Shown in pieces: positions 1 through 9,662 of a DNA stretch of 64,000 bases. The stretch covers positions 12,722 to 76,721 of the forward strand of contig CAZEBR010000003.1 of NCBI GenBank assembly GCA_964510375.1, given 5' to 3'. The stretch is from CAYLJV01 sp964510375 (GTDB lineage: Archaea; Hadarchaeota; Hadarchaeia; Hadarchaeales; JAGGTB01). The first letter of the stretch is position 1. Every line of letters starts with the position of its first letter. Position numbers and translations under genes: made by a program. The notes beneath the pieces were generated by a model. That model was not told the DNA's origin and ran no database searches. It worked only from the letters and a program-made list of their open reading frames with translations.

Positions 1-1481
1 AAGTCGGTTTTTGTGAGACCGACCCCCCTCAATTGATCCCTGTTGCCCCGCAAACTCTCTATAGCGTTGACACCCATCCCACCCAATATCTCTTCGAATT
101 CGACGGACCAAGCTCGAAGTAAGTTGACCAGTCTCCTCTTACCAATCTCGGGATTAAGTCTCTTGACGAGCTCCTCCTCCTGGGTAGCTATTCCCCAAGA
201 ACACTTCCCGGTATGGCACTGCTGGCAGACGCGGCACCCCATTGCCACGAGGGCTGCGGTTCCTATGTAAACGGCATCAGCGCCAAGAGCGATAGCCTTT
301 ATCGCGTCCGCACTGGACCTAATCCCTCCAGAAACTACAAGCGAGGCCTGATTTCTGATACCCTCTTCTCGAAGCCTCTCATCGACGACTGCGGTCGCGA
401 GCGGACTCGGAATACCAACGTTATCCCTCGCTATCAGGGGTGCTGCGCCCGTCCCCCCGTGAATCCCATCGACCACAACGAAGTCGGCGCCGGCACGAAC
501 TATACCGCTGGCTATTGGAGCCACATTGTGAACGGCGGCGATTTTAACTCCGACCGGTTTTTCGTATTCGGTCGCCTCCTTCAGGGCGTAAATCAGCTGC
601 CTGAGATCCTCTATGGAGTAAATGTCGTGATGGGGCGCCGGCGATAGAGCGTCCGTCCCCTCGGGTATCATCCTGGTCTCACTTATCTCCTCGGATACTT
701 TTTCACCGGGCAGGTGGCCCCCTATCCCGGGCTTGGCCCCCTGACCAATTTTTATCTCCACAGCTCTTCCCGCATCCAGATAATCCTGATGGACTCCAAA
801 ACGACCCGAAGCGACCTGCACTATTGCGTTGTCGCTGTACTCGTAGAAATCCTCGTGCAATCCCCCCTCACCAGTATTGTAGAAGGTCCCCACTTCCTCG
901 GCTGCCTTTATCAGAGACATGTGAGCGTTGTAGCTTATCGAACCGAAGGACATCGCCGCAAAAAGCACGGGGATATCCAGCTCCAGCTGTGGGGGTGTCT
1001 CCGTTTTCAGATTAATCTCGCCTGCGTCCTTTTCTATCTCCAAACCATCCGGCTTTCTACCTATGTGCGTCCGTAACTCCATCGGCTCCCTGAGAGGATC
1101 TATGGAAGGGTTCGTGACCTGAGAAGCGTTCAGGACTATATGTTCGAAGTAATCCACGTGCTCCTGATCAGAACCCATGCCGCTCAGCAGGGCACCCCCG
1201 GTTTCGGACTGCTTATAAATATTCTTTATATGTCCAGGAGACCAATGGTCGTTTTCCCTGAAATCCAAAGAATTCTCCTCTATAGTCAACGCGTCCGTCG
1301 GACAGAAAGTCGAGCACCTATGGCATCCGACGCATTTTGAATTATCCGACTTTATTTCGTCCTCTTCCTCGTCGTAAGAATGAACGTCGAATGGGCACTG
1401 GTTCACGCAAACCTCACAACGTATGCATTTCTCATCGTCCCTCCCGACGTTAAACTCCGCGGGTAGATACGACTGTGACAT
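1..1481 (-). CDS. gltB: Glutamate synthase, FMN/ferredoxin subunit (partial, runs off left edge)
   Basis: Translating the minus strand from the ATG at 1481 gives an open frame to the window edge. Near the N-terminus are two 4Fe-4S ferredoxin motifs (CIRCEVCVNQCP and CVGCHRCSTFCP). They are followed by the FMN-binding barrel of glutamate synthase, with recognisable stretches PAPHHDIYSIEDL, GVKIAAVHNV, VVDGIHGGTGAAP and the Cys cluster GCRVCQQCHTGKC. This is the archaeal stand-alone central/FMN domain, which makes glutamate from 2-oxoglutarate and ammonia passed on by an amidotransferase subunit. That subunit lies directly upstream (stop at 1484), and its last codons hold the purine-rich ribosome site. 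The C-terminus lies outside the window. Confidence 0.93.
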   Translation of the reverse strand, partial: MSQSYLPAEFNVGRDDEKCIRCEVCVNQCPFDVHSYDEEEDEIKSDNSKCVGCHRCSTFCPTDALTIEENSLDFRENDHWSPGHIKNIYKQSETGGALLSGMGSDQEHVDYFEHIVLNASQVTNPSIDPLREPMELRTHIGRKPDGLEIEKDAGEINLKTETPPQLELDIPVLFAAMSFGSISYNAHMSLIKAAEEVGTFYNTGEGGLHEDFYEYSDNAIVQVASGRFGVHQDYLDAGRAVEIKIGQGAKPGIGGHLPGEKVSEEISETRMIPEGTDALSPAPHHDIYSIEDLRQLIYALKEATEYEKPVGVKIAAVHNVAPIASGIVRAGADFVVVDGIHGGTGAAPLIARDNVGIPSPLATAVVDERLREEGIRNQASLVVSGGIRSSADAIKAIALGADAVYIGTAALVAMGCRVCQQCHTGKCSWGIATQEEELVKRLNPEIGKRRLVNLLRAWSVEFEEILGGMGVNAIESLRGNRDQLRGVGLTKTD

Positions 1482-1483
1482 CT

Positions 1484-2559
1484 TCAACTCACCCTCCCAA
1501 CAACCGGCTCTCCGGCCTCCGGGGACCATACTCTGTCGGGCTCGGGACACACTTCCCGGATTCCGGATTCTTCGCTGGCAAGATAGAGCATGTCACCCTC
1601 CCTACCGGCGACCAAGGGCCTCAGCTTGATTCTGTCGTTGAGGCCTATCATCTCACCCTCCCGTCCCGCTATCACGGCAAATGGACCGTTCACCAAGGCG
1701 CTGCTGTAGGTAATCCTCAAAGCCCTGTCGAGTTGTGTCCTACCGTTCTCTTCCCCGTCGATATCGTTCCAGAACGGGGCCGCTATTATATTCGCCATCG
1801 TCCCGTAATCGAGGTCATGTTTTCGAACAAGCAGGTCGAAAAGGTACGCAATAACCTCGGAGTCCGTGGCGAGCGTGCAATGATAACCATAAACGAGCAA
1901 AAACCTCTTGTTTATCCCGTAGGAAGAAATCTCCCCGTTATGGGCTATGGACCAATCCAAAAGGCCGAAGGGATGAGCTCCTCCCACCATCCAGAAGTAT
2001 TAGTGGGGAACCTGCCGTGGGCTATCCATGTGTACGCCTCGTAGTCGTCAAGTCGATAAAAACGTCCGATATCCTCCGGAAATCCAACTCCCTTGAAAAT
2101 ACCCATATTTTTGCCGCTTGAAACGACGAAAGCGTCCTCTATCTCACTGTTTATCTCCATCACTGTCCTCATCACATAATCACTCTCCACCAAATTTCCA
2201 AATTTCTCCTTCCGAGGCTCCAAAAAATACCTCCAGAGGATCGGAACTGAATCGACCGAACCCTCCGGTTCCCTGGTGGGAATCGCTCCTTCCTCCCGAA
2301 CGAGATACATTTCTTTCAAGTACTCCTCCGCCGCAACTTTAGCTTCCTCGCTTTCAAGAATCAAGTGAAAAGCATAGAGTTCTTTATAATCGGGATAAAT
2401 GCCGTAAGCGGAAAATCCACCGCCGAGTCCGTTCGACCGCTCCTGCAAGGTGGAGATTGACCTCATTATCTTCTCGCCGCTAAATCGCTCTCCTTCTTCA
2501 CGCATCCTGCCGGCGAGGCCGCACGCACTTCTTTTCCTTTCCTTGTAAATCATGTCCAA
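1484..2559 (-). CDS. Glutamate synthase glutamine-amidotransferase subunit (frameshifted)
   Basis: This is a class II glutamine amidotransferase (GltB N-terminal type) that would release ammonia for the adjacent FMN subunit. The N-terminal part reads ACGLAG (presumed nucleophile Cys), GLGGGFSAYG and HGRFPTNTSGWW. The reading frame then breaks; the family motif continues one frame over as GGAHPFGLLDWSIAHNGEISS and runs to the stop at 1484. Restoring one G in the GGG run near 1984-1986 joins the two halves without loss, so a single-base deletion or an assembly error is likely. A GGTGA site lies 6 nt before a TTG at 2559; an ATG at 2553 is the alternative start. About ten residues precede the Cys, so the mature enzyme may need processing. 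Confidence 0.85.
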
Positions 2560-2587
2560 TCTCGGTCACCGCCGCTGCTTACACAGC

Positions 2588-2609
2588 AATAGGAAACCTC
2601 TTTCCTATT
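2588..2609 (-). promoter_or_regulatory. NrpR-type operator over the glutamate synthase start site
   Basis: A perfect 9-bp inverted repeat, AATAGGAAA-CCTC-TTTCCTATT, contains GGAA-N6-TTCC, the NrpR operator consensus known from methanogens. On the minus strand a TATA box (TTTAAATAT, 2623-2631) sits about 25 nt upstream, so transcription should begin inside this repeat. The repressor gene lies just upstream and the controlled operon just downstream. Confidence 0.8.
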
Positions 2610-2622
2610 ACACTCTCTTACG

Positions 2623-2631
2623 ATATTTAAA
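2623..2631 (-). promoter_or_regulatory. TATA box for the glutamate synthase operon
   Basis: Minus-strand TTTAAATAT preceded by a purine-rich BRE-like stretch (AAGAAAAG). The spacing puts the start site near 2600, leaving a leader of about 40 nt before the TTG at 2559. Confidence 0.55.
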
Positions 2632-2705
2632 ACTTTTCTTCAATAATTTAACAATTTGTCAAAAATTGGGAAAAAAATCTAAAATGGTAGGACAAAACGC
2701 CCACG

Positions 2706-3622
2706 CTACAGATAACTCTGAACGTTATTCAGATCGGTGATATCTATCAGACTTTCCATCGGAAGAGTCTCTATATCGATGCCGCTCTCCTCGACCGCGA
2801 CAGCCGGATTAATGCCACCGACAATAACGATGCCGACCCGATTCACGTCCACTGAGAGGCCGTAGATAGAATCGGCAGGAGAGCCTACATTCAAGACGCC
2901 GTTCAGGCCTTCTTCGCTACCCTCTTCAATAACTTCAATGGCGGAAGATCTAGCCGGGATCGGTATCTCCCTCATATTCGCGAGAACGCGGCCGGAACCC
3001 TCCTCCAATACGCCGGTAAGGGATGTCATCCTCTTGGATGCGAAGACCGCTAAAGGATCGAGCGAAGTCCCCTGATACGCTATGGCATCGACGAATCTTT
3101 GTGGTTCGTTATCCTCGACCTCAAGAACCCCTCCGAACTTGGGTGAAACGGGGATACCCTCCCCCTCCAAAAGACCATCGATGGTTATACTACAGACAGT
3201 GGCTACACCCACTTTTCCTTCGGGCACTTGAAATTTTCCGATTTCTTCACCGGGGCCCGAAACATCTACGAGCGGGCTCGGGGCCCATCCTTTTTCGATA
3301 ACTCTGCTCATAATACTCAAAGCTTCCTTCCTGTCTTCCTCGTCCAACAGGGAAATATTGGTGATAATTTTTCCTTCACCGCTCTCCAGATCGTAGGACA
3401 TTTCGTAGATAAGTTCCTCTATTCTACCAATCACGAAGCCAACCCTCTCCCCTACCAAGTCGGCCCTGAGCTCGCTTTCGCCCTTTTCAGTGATAATTCT
3501 CCCTTTCAATGAACCGGGCTTCTCGGTCAACCCCTTGTCGTCGAGATGCTTTAGATGATAACGTACGGCCCTCTCGCCNNNNNNNNNNAGATTAATCTGT
3601 CTACTTTTTCCCTGCTTCTCAT
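2706..3622 (-). CDS. nrpR: NrpR-like nitrogen regulation repressor (internal assembly gap)
   Basis: The N-terminus begins at the ATG at 3622 (MRSREKVDRLI), preceded by GGGGAG. After a 10-N gap it resumes with the second half of a winged helix (GERAVRYHLKHLDDKGLT), then one complete NrpR regulatory domain (DUF128) of about 250 residues with VGVATVCSITIDGLL and VGIVIVGGINPAVAVEESGI. NrpR represses nitrogen-assimilation genes and is released by 2-oxoglutarate. The gap must hide the first helices, so more than 10 bases are missing. Methanococcus NrpR has two regulatory domains in one chain; this one has a single domain, like the NrpRI form. It is followed 147 nt later by the glutamate synthase operon. 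Confidence 0.85.
3579..3588. other. Assembly gap (10 N) inside nrpR
   Basis: Ten N bases interrupt the helix-turn-helix of nrpR. The missing helices would need several tens of bases, so the gap length is nominal. Confidence 0.95.
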
Positions 3623-3704
3623 AAGTCTCCCCTAAATGTAGAACGAATAGGGATAAAAAAATTCTGTGAGGGGTGAAAATAAATTGTAAACTTATGCCGC
3701 ATGA

Positions 3705-3721
3705 ACGAGATTTGGTCTCGT
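3705..3721. repeat. Inverted repeat between the ABC operon and nrpR
   Basis: ACGAGA-TTTGG-TCTCGT is a 6-bp perfect stem. It lies 84 nt upstream of the nrpR start and downstream of the ABC transporter operon on the same strand, so it could be a terminator for the importer or an operator for nrpR. T-rich sequence follows on the minus strand. Confidence 0.35.
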
Positions 3722-3809
3722 ATATCGTAATACTTTTCGATTTTCAATCAATATAGCAGAGAAAAACCCGAATTGGTACCAAAAAAATCAGGGAAAAATA
3801 GGGCAAAAA

Positions 3810-4808
3810 TTATTCCCTTTCTATAGGATGCCAACAGGCAACATAGTGCTCTCCTTCCACATGCTCTAAGGGCGGAACTTCCTCTTCACACCTGTCCGTC
3901 GCCCTCGGACATCTCGGATGAAATCTACATCCGGAAGGTGGGTCTCTTGGGCTCGCTATCTCCCCTTTAACATCAATTTCCTCTGTACCAAGTTCTTTCT
4001 TACCGGGCTCCGGAATCGTGGTGCGGAGAGCCTGAGAATAAGGGTGCATAGAGTTCTCAAATATATCCTTTATAGTCCCCTTCTCCACGATTTTACCAAC
4101 GTACATGACAGCAATCCTATCAGATATGTATTTGCTCGCCGCCAGATCATGAGTTATAAATAGATAGGTCAGCCCGAATTCTTTCTTCAAATCGTTCATT
4201 AGATCGATAACTTTTGCCTTCGAAGAAGCATCGACCATGGAAACGGGCTCGTCAGCGACGACCAACTCGGGATTGGTTATCATGGATCGAGCTATTGACG
4301 CCCTCTGCTTTTCACCGCCGCTCAAATCATCGGGATAGCTGTCGTAAAACTTTTCTGCGGGCTTCAACCCCACATCCTCCAACATTTCAAGGGTAGTGCT
4401 CTTTCTTTCCTTCTTATCCCCGATTTCATGAATATCCAATGGGTGCTTTACCGCATCTCCTATCTTCATTCGAGGATTAAAGGACGTGAAGGGATCCTGT
4501 GGTATCATCTGAATGTATTTCCTGAATTTTCTCATCTCTTCCTTATCGAGAGAAATTAAATCCGTATCCTTAAAGCAAATCTCCCCAGAAGTGGGCTCGA
4601 TAAGCCTGAGTATGAGTTTCCCGGTAGTGGTCTTGCCACATCCACTCTCACCAACCAACGCGAGGACCTCTCCCTCCTCCAAAGATAAACTAACGTTATC
4701 GACCGCTTTGACGTACTCCTCCTTTCTCGTTATCAATTTCTCCAGAAAGCTTTCCTGCACCGGGAAATATTTCTTCAATCCTTCAGCTTCTAGCAGTTTC
4801 AACTTCAT
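3810..4808 (-). CDS. dppF: Peptide-type ABC importer, ATPase F
   Basis: A 332-residue cytoplasmic ATPase energising the importer encoded upstream. It has Walker A GESGCGKTT (near residue 54), signature LSGGEKQR, Walker B LVVADEP and switch His in FITHDL. The C-terminal oligopeptide-family extension carries clustered Cys (SGCRFHPRCPRATDRC). It is the last gene of the operon and overlaps the stop of the partner ATPase by ATGA, which suggests translational coupling. The substrate class (peptide, nickel or sugar) cannot be read from the ATPase. Confidence 0.93.
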   Translation of the reverse strand: MKLKLLEAEGLKKYFPVQESFLEKLITRKEEYVKAVDNVSLSLEEGEVLALVGESGCGKTTTGKLILRLIEPTSGEICFKDTDLISLDKEEMRKFRKYIQMIPQDPFTSFNPRMKIGDAVKHPLDIHEIGDKKERKSTTLEMLEDVGLKPAEKFYDSYPDDLSGGEKQRASIARSMITNPELVVADEPVSMVDASSKAKVIDLMNDLKKEFGLTYLFITHDLAASKYISDRIAVMYVGKIVEKGTIKDIFENSMHPYSQALRTTIPEPGKKELGTEEIDVKGEIASPRDPPSGCRFHPRCPRATDRCEEEVPPLEHVEGEHYVACWHPIERE

Positions 4809-5756
4809 TCCTCCTCATACTTATAGCACTTCACTTTGCGTCCTGAGATGTCGTAAACCGGGGGCTCTTTCTCCTTGCACTTTTCCATGACATATGGGCA
4901 CNNNNNNNNNNNNNNNNGGAGAATCGGGGTCCATAGTGGAACCTGGAATTCGTTTCAGTTCATTGTCACGAAGATCGGTATTAGGAATCGCCTCCAAGAG
5001 CAATTCCGCATATGGGTGAAGAGGGTTTTCAAAGAAAGGACCAGTTTCAGAAATCTCGGATATCTTGCCCCCATACATCAGAATAACCCTATCAACCACT
5101 TCGGAAATCAGACCTAAGTCGTGAGAAATCATAATTACGCTTGCGTCGTATTGAACCGCTAAATCTCTCAAAAGACCCAAAATTCGATCTTGCACGATAA
5201 CATCGAGAGATGAAGTCGGCTCATCCGCAATAATTAAATCGGGATTCAGGATGAGGGCCAAAGCTATACCGACCCTCTGCGCCATACCACCGCTTATTTC
5301 ATGCGGATACTCATCGAATCTATCGGTCGAGATTCCAACATCCTCAAGAACAGAGAACGCTCTCTCTTTGGCTTCTTCATCATTGACGTCCTCATGTGTT
5401 TTAACCACCTCCACCAGCTGATCACCTATCTTCTTCAGGGGATCTAATGAAGTCACGGGGTTCTGAAATACAGTCGAAATACTTTTTCCCCGTATGTCTC
5501 TCATCACCTCATCGTCTACCTTCGTAAGGTCCTTTCCTTGATAGATTATTTCGCCGTCAACGATCCTGCCTTCTGGAGGCAATAACCTCAATATGGAAAG
5601 TCCTAGAGTAGTTTTTCCAGAACCTGATTCCCCGGCCAGTCCCACGATTTCTCCTTTCTTCATCGAAAAACTTACGTCATCAACAGCAGCAATCGTGGCA
5701 TTCCCTGTATAATAGTACGTTCTAAGATTATTTATGTCAAGAAGTTTGTCTCCCAT
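4805..5756 (-). CDS. dppD: Peptide-type ABC importer, ATPase D (internal gap)
   Basis: The second ATPase of the importer shows Walker A GESGSGKTT, signature ISGGMAQR and Walker B LIIADEPTSSLD. Sixteen N at 4902-4917 break the gene. Beyond them the coding frame is displaced and continues as CPYVMEKCKEKEPPVYDISG, the usual C-terminal Cys-containing extension, and ends with TGA at 4805-4807. The gap length is therefore not a multiple that keeps frame; nothing indicates a real mutation. It starts 4 nt after the permease C stop. Confidence 0.9.
4902..4917. other. Assembly gap (16 N) inside dppD
   Basis: Sixteen N bases fall in the C-terminal extension of the ATPase; the true frame changes across them. 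Confidence 0.95.
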
Positions 5757-5760
5757 TAGT

Positions 5761-6636
5761 CTACCTCCTTCTCCCCGTCTCCGGATTCAATATATCGTTG
5801 AGCCCCTCGCCTAGAAGGCTAAAACCTAGAGTCAGCAGAACGATCATCAGTCCCGGGAATATGCTGGGCCACCATGCACCCGAAACGATGTATCCGTGTC
5901 CCAACTTCAGGTCTAGGCCCCAAGCGGGGGTCGGGGCCGTGAGCCCCAGTCCGAGAAAGCTGAGAGAGGCCGAAGTCAATATAGCATCGGCGGCGTTCAG
6001 GGTAAGAACCACGGGAATCGCCGGGACCACGTTAGGAAGAATATATTTCGTTATCATGGTCCTATCTTTAGCACCGAGAGCTCTCGCAGATTCGACGAAG
6101 GACTCCTCCTTCACAGACAAGACATGGCTTCGGACCATTCTATAGTAAGTCGGGATATAGACCACTCCCACCCCCAACGCTATATTTGGAATGCTCGGAC
6201 CGATCATAGCGACCAAGGCTATAGCGAGAATTAATGGTGGAAAGGAATACAGGCTGTCCATTAAAGGAGAAAGTGCGCTGTCCAGAAGACCACCAAAGTA
6301 GCCAGACAGAAGCCCCAGTGCAAGACCCACACTCAGAGAAAGGCCGACGGCCATGAAAACGATCCTGAGCGCAACTCCGGACCCGTAAATAACTCTAGAT
6401 AGGACATCGTAACCTATTCCGTTCGTGCCAAAGAGAAACTTGCCAGAAGGTTCATGGAGCGGTTTTCCTACCTGTTCGATTGGATTATAGGGAGCTATGT
6501 AGGGCGCAAACACAGCCAGTATAATAAACGTGAGAATTATAAATACTCCAATTCCGACAAAGATATACTCAATCTCGCGATCCTTAAATGCCCTACCTAA
6601 GAACTCCCTAATTTTTTTGGTAAATGGAAAATTCAC
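5761..6636 (-). CDS. dppC: Peptide-type ABC importer, permease C
   Basis: A 291-residue inner-membrane permease with an N-terminal membrane segment (IFVGIGVFIILTFIILAVFA) and then the binding-protein-dependent transport domain with about five further segments. The EAA-type loop that contacts the ATPase is seen at ESARALGAKDRTMITKYILPN. Family members end much as here (GEGLNDILNPETGRR). It lies 11 nt after permease B in a tight operon. Confidence 0.93.
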   Translation of the reverse strand: MNFPFTKKIREFLGRAFKDREIEYIFVGIGVFIILTFIILAVFAPYIAPYNPIEQVGKPLHEPSGKFLFGTNGIGYDVLSRVIYGSGVALRIVFMAVGLSLSVGLALGLLSGYFGGLLDSALSPLMDSLYSFPPLILAIALVAMIGPSIPNIALGVGVVYIPTYYRMVRSHVLSVKEESFVESARALGAKDRTMITKYILPNVVPAIPVVLTLNAADAILTSASLSFLGLGLTAPTPAWGLDLKLGHGYIVSGAWWPSIFPGLMIVLLTLGFSLLGEGLNDILNPETGRRR

Positions 6637-6647
6637 ATTTTTTCCTC

Positions 6648-7661
6648 CTAATACCTAATTCTCGGATCTATATATGCGTAGATGAGATCCACGACCGTGT
6701 TAATTATCACAACCAAGATGGCAAAAAAGACTATTGTACCCTGAACCGCCGTATAATCTCGTAATCCTACTCTACGCACCAAAAAGGTGCCAATCCCAGG
6801 CCATGAAAAAACCGTTTCAGTCAAAACCGCACCGGCAAGCAATATAGCAAACTGAAGACCCATCATGGTAATCACAGGCACCAAGGTATTCTTTAGAGCG
6901 TGACCGTATACGATCTTGTTCTCGGATAATCCTCTAGAGCGTAGGGACCTGACAAAGTCCTTCCGAAGGACGTCTGCCATGTTCGTTCGAAAGAGTCGGG
7001 TATATATACCCGACAGATATACACCTATAGCCACCGCGGGAAGAATCAAATGCTTGACTGAACTGACAAGAGCAGAAAAGTCAGCAGTTATAACACTATC
7101 AAGCACGTAAAGACCCGTCACTGTATCCGGCCTCACACCAAAACTAATCCGCCCCGAAACGGGCAAAACACCCAACCATACCGAAAACACCAATTGAAGA
7201 AATATAGCAAAAAGCGGGAGAAAGATTGAATAGGTGAGCATGCCGTAAACTCTGATGGCGTGGTCAGCTTTTTTACCTTCATTGCGAGCGGAAAAAATAC
7301 CCGTACCGGCACCGATTAACACACTCGTCAAAAATCCAGTCACAGCAAGCTCTATAGTAGCCGGAAAATGATCCATAATTTCATTCCAGACAGGCCTCGA
7401 TGTCTGGATGGAGGTACCCAAATCCCCGTGAAAGAGACCGATAACATAATCAATATACTGAAAGATGACAGGCTTATTTAAACCGAGTTGCTCCTTCATC
7501 TGTTCTATCTGAGACTGAGGCGCATGACCACCGAGAGCGGCAGTTACAGGATCACCCGCAATCCTCATCACGAAAAAAACTACGGTAAGAAGAATGAGAA
7601 TCATCGGAATGGCCATCAATACTCTCCTAGTGATGTGAGTCTTCAGAGATGCCATTACCAT
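6648..7661 (-). CDS. dppB: Peptide-type ABC importer, permease B
   Basis: A 337-residue permease starting with a typical segment after ITRRVLMAIPMILILLTVV. It has the FHGDLGTS motif in the periplasm-facing loop and the ATPase-contact loop FVRSLRSRGLSENKIVYGHALKN. It pairs with permease C. Two in-frame ATGs (7661 and 7655) are close together and I cannot choose between them. The 166-nt space to the binding-protein gene is AT-rich and could hold an RNA-processing or attenuation signal. Confidence 0.93.
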   Translation of the reverse strand: MVMASLKTHITRRVLMAIPMILILLTVVFFVMRIAGDPVTAALGGHAPQSQIEQMKEQLGLNKPVIFQYIDYVIGLFHGDLGTSIQTSRPVWNEIMDHFPATIELAVTGFLTSVLIGAGTGIFSARNEGKKADHAIRVYGMLTYSIFLPLFAIFLQLVFSVWLGVLPVSGRISFGVRPDTVTGLYVLDSVITADFSALVSSVKHLILPAVAIGVYLSGIYTRLFRTNMADVLRKDFVRSLRSRGLSENKIVYGHALKNTLVPVITMMGLQFAILLAGAVLTETVFSWPGIGTFLVRRVGLRDYTAVQGTIVFFAILVVIINTVVDLIYAYIDPRIRY

Positions 7662-7827
7662 TCCCCATATTCGTGAACTTTACGGGAGACCATTGAGAAC
7701 TCTCAGTTATAAATCTTTTTCAAAATACGAAAAGGGTTCGATAAAAATGCAAATTTTTAGAAATAAAAAGAAAAAAGAGGAAAACAATCCTCTTCTGTTC
7801 GAAAAATTGTAGGATGTTTCTCTCAAA

Positions 7828-9429
7828 TCAGCGATGTATCAGCCAGTATCTAAGCTTCATGAGCGGGTCAAGAACTATCCCTTCAATCTCTGATTGAGCA
7901 CCCACATGTAGTTTGCCCTGAGAAAACGGAATCATCGGAGCCTCTTCGGCCATTAGTTCTTGTGCCTCCTCGTATAGTTCAGTCCTCTTTTCCATTGTCT
8001 GTGCGGTTGACGCTGCTTCCAGAATGTTGTCCATTTCAGGATTATCGTAGAACACGCCTAGACTACCCGAATGGTCCGAATGCAGGAATACTCTCGTGTA
8101 ATCGTCCGGGTCCACATAATCGGGATACCATCCCAAGAGCAACGACGGCATAGTGCCCTGAGCCAAATACTCTCCAGCGTAGGTAGCCCATTCGGCACTT
8201 TCCAGATTAACCTTCATCATGCCTGTTTCCTCCAGACTGGACTTTAGTATGGAAGCGACATCCGCTTCCTTGTCACCGTAGTGGGTTGGCGTGTACCAGA
8301 GGGTGAACTCAAACTTGTTTTCCTGGCTGTAACCTTCAGCGGTCAAATACTCTTGCGATTTCTCCAAATCTCTTTCCGGATAAGCGTCGATGTGACTCCA
8401 CATTCCCATCGGAACCATGCTGTATAGCGGATCGTGGGTGTTTTCATAGGCAACACTGCAAATCTCCTCTCTATCCACAGCGTGCTCGACAGCTCTTCTA
8501 AGATTTTCGTTGTTAAACGGTTCCTGATTGCAGCGCAGGATAATGTATCTTATATAAGGACCAGGCGACTCCTGTATTTCCAAGCCGCTCTGACCTCTGA
8601 GGTCATTAACGTCGGACGGGTTTAGCGATTTCCACGCAACATCAATCTCACCGGATTCCAGAGCCATTCTCATCGTAGAAGAGTTCTTGTAAAATCTCAC
8701 GTAAACAGTGCTGTTTTTGACCTCAGGACCTTCATAGTCAGGATTCTCAACTAAAGTGACGCTTTCGCCTCTCCGCCATTCCTCAACCATGTATGGACCG
8801 TAGTACCCGGTCGTCGGTTCGGAAACCTCATTTTCAGGGAAAGTCTCAGGACTTATCGGCGTATACGGAGCAGTCGCCACGAGCTGAGGGAAGTACGAAA
8901 CCGGTTTCTTAAGGTTAAATCTCACCTTGTACTCGCTCACGACCACGACATTGTCAACAAATCCCGTCACCAAGAACGAAGGATCAAGATTAAGCCTCGA
9001 AACTCTATCTATTGACCACTTCACTGCCTGAGCGTCGAGTGGTTCGCCATCCGAAAACTCCAAGTCTTCCTTAAGGGTAAACGTGTAGGATGTCCCGTCA
9101 TCACTGACGGTATAATCCGTAGCGATTCCGTCTTGTAACTCTGTAGTTCCAGGCTCGTAGGTCAACAAAGTTCTGCCGATATTCATGAAAAGTTCCCAAG
9201 TGAAGAAATCGTACGCCTTTGCAGGATCGAAATTCGTTATCGAATCGGTCGTTCCTATTACAATAGCCTCAGTCTGATCTCCATCCTGATTATCTTGGTT
9301 GTCTGGAGGGGCTTCTTCTCCGCCACTCATTAGCATGTAAACGCCAGCAACTGCAATAATGATAACGACGATGACAACTAACGCCTTTCCCATCTGTCCT
9401 CTCTGGCCAAAGTCTTCTTTATTTAGCAT
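7828..9429 (-). CDS. dppA: ABC importer substrate-binding protein, family 5
   Basis: A 533-residue extracellular solute receptor. Residues about 14-36 form a single hydrophobic anchor (ALVVIVVIIIAVAGVYMLM) without a lipobox Cys, followed by an acidic linker of about 20 residues. The family-5 fold then shows DLEFSDGEPLDAQAVKWSI and later LRRAVEHAVDREEIC and MLLGWYPDY-like stretches. Anchoring by an N-terminal helix is common in archaea. It is the first gene of the importer operon; a GGAGGTGAG site precedes the ATG closely. Substrate unknown; peptides are the commonest for this family. Confidence 0.92.
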   Translation of the reverse strand: MLNKEDFGQRGQMGKALVVIVVIIIAVAGVYMLMSGGEEAPPDNQDNQDGDQTEAIVIGTTDSITNFDPAKAYDFFTWELFMNIGRTLLTYEPGTTELQDGIATDYTVSDDGTSYTFTLKEDLEFSDGEPLDAQAVKWSIDRVSRLNLDPSFLVTGFVDNVVVVSEYKVRFNLKKPVSYFPQLVATAPYTPISPETFPENEVSEPTTGYYGPYMVEEWRRGESVTLVENPDYEGPEVKNSTVYVRFYKNSSTMRMALESGEIDVAWKSLNPSDVNDLRGQSGLEIQESPGPYIRYIILRCNQEPFNNENLRRAVEHAVDREEICSVAYENTHDPLYSMVPMGMWSHIDAYPERDLEKSQEYLTAEGYSQENKFEFTLWYTPTHYGDKEADVASILKSSLEETGMMKVNLESAEWATYAGEYLAQGTMPSLLLGWYPDYVDPDDYTRVFLHSDHSGSLGVFYDNPEMDNILEAASTAQTMEKRTELYEEAQELMAEEAPMIPFSQGKLHVGAQSEIEGIVLDPLMKLRYWLIHR

Positions 9430-9519
9430 TTTTTACTCACCTCCATTTTCAAGCTGTTAAGAGAATAATCACACCTAATGACCCTTACTTATACGGGTTT
9501 CCTCCCCTCTATATTCTTC

Positions 9520-9536
9520 CCTTTTATTTAAAAGAT
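9520..9536 (-). promoter_or_regulatory. Putative promoter of the ABC importer operon
   Basis: The minus strand reads AAATCTTTTAAATAAAAGG. The TATA-like TTTTAAATA lies about 100 nt upstream of the dppA ATG, giving a leader of roughly 75 nt. Confidence 0.4.
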
Positions 9537-9662
9537 TTAAAGTGAAAACGGGACCATACCGCATGTGAACGCTTGGGGGATTCGATTACTAACAGAAATA
9601 TCCTACCAATAATATTAAAATTCAGTAGAAGATATTTACGGATAGAAAAAAGGTGATTGAAT

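Noticed and set aside
43..1076. Several plus-strand frames in the first kilobase
   Set aside because: They are antisense to the glutamate synthase FMN subunit, whose motifs are unambiguous.
4861..4917. Possible frameshift in dppD
   Set aside because: The change of frame coincides with the N gap, so it reflects unknown gap length and not mutation.
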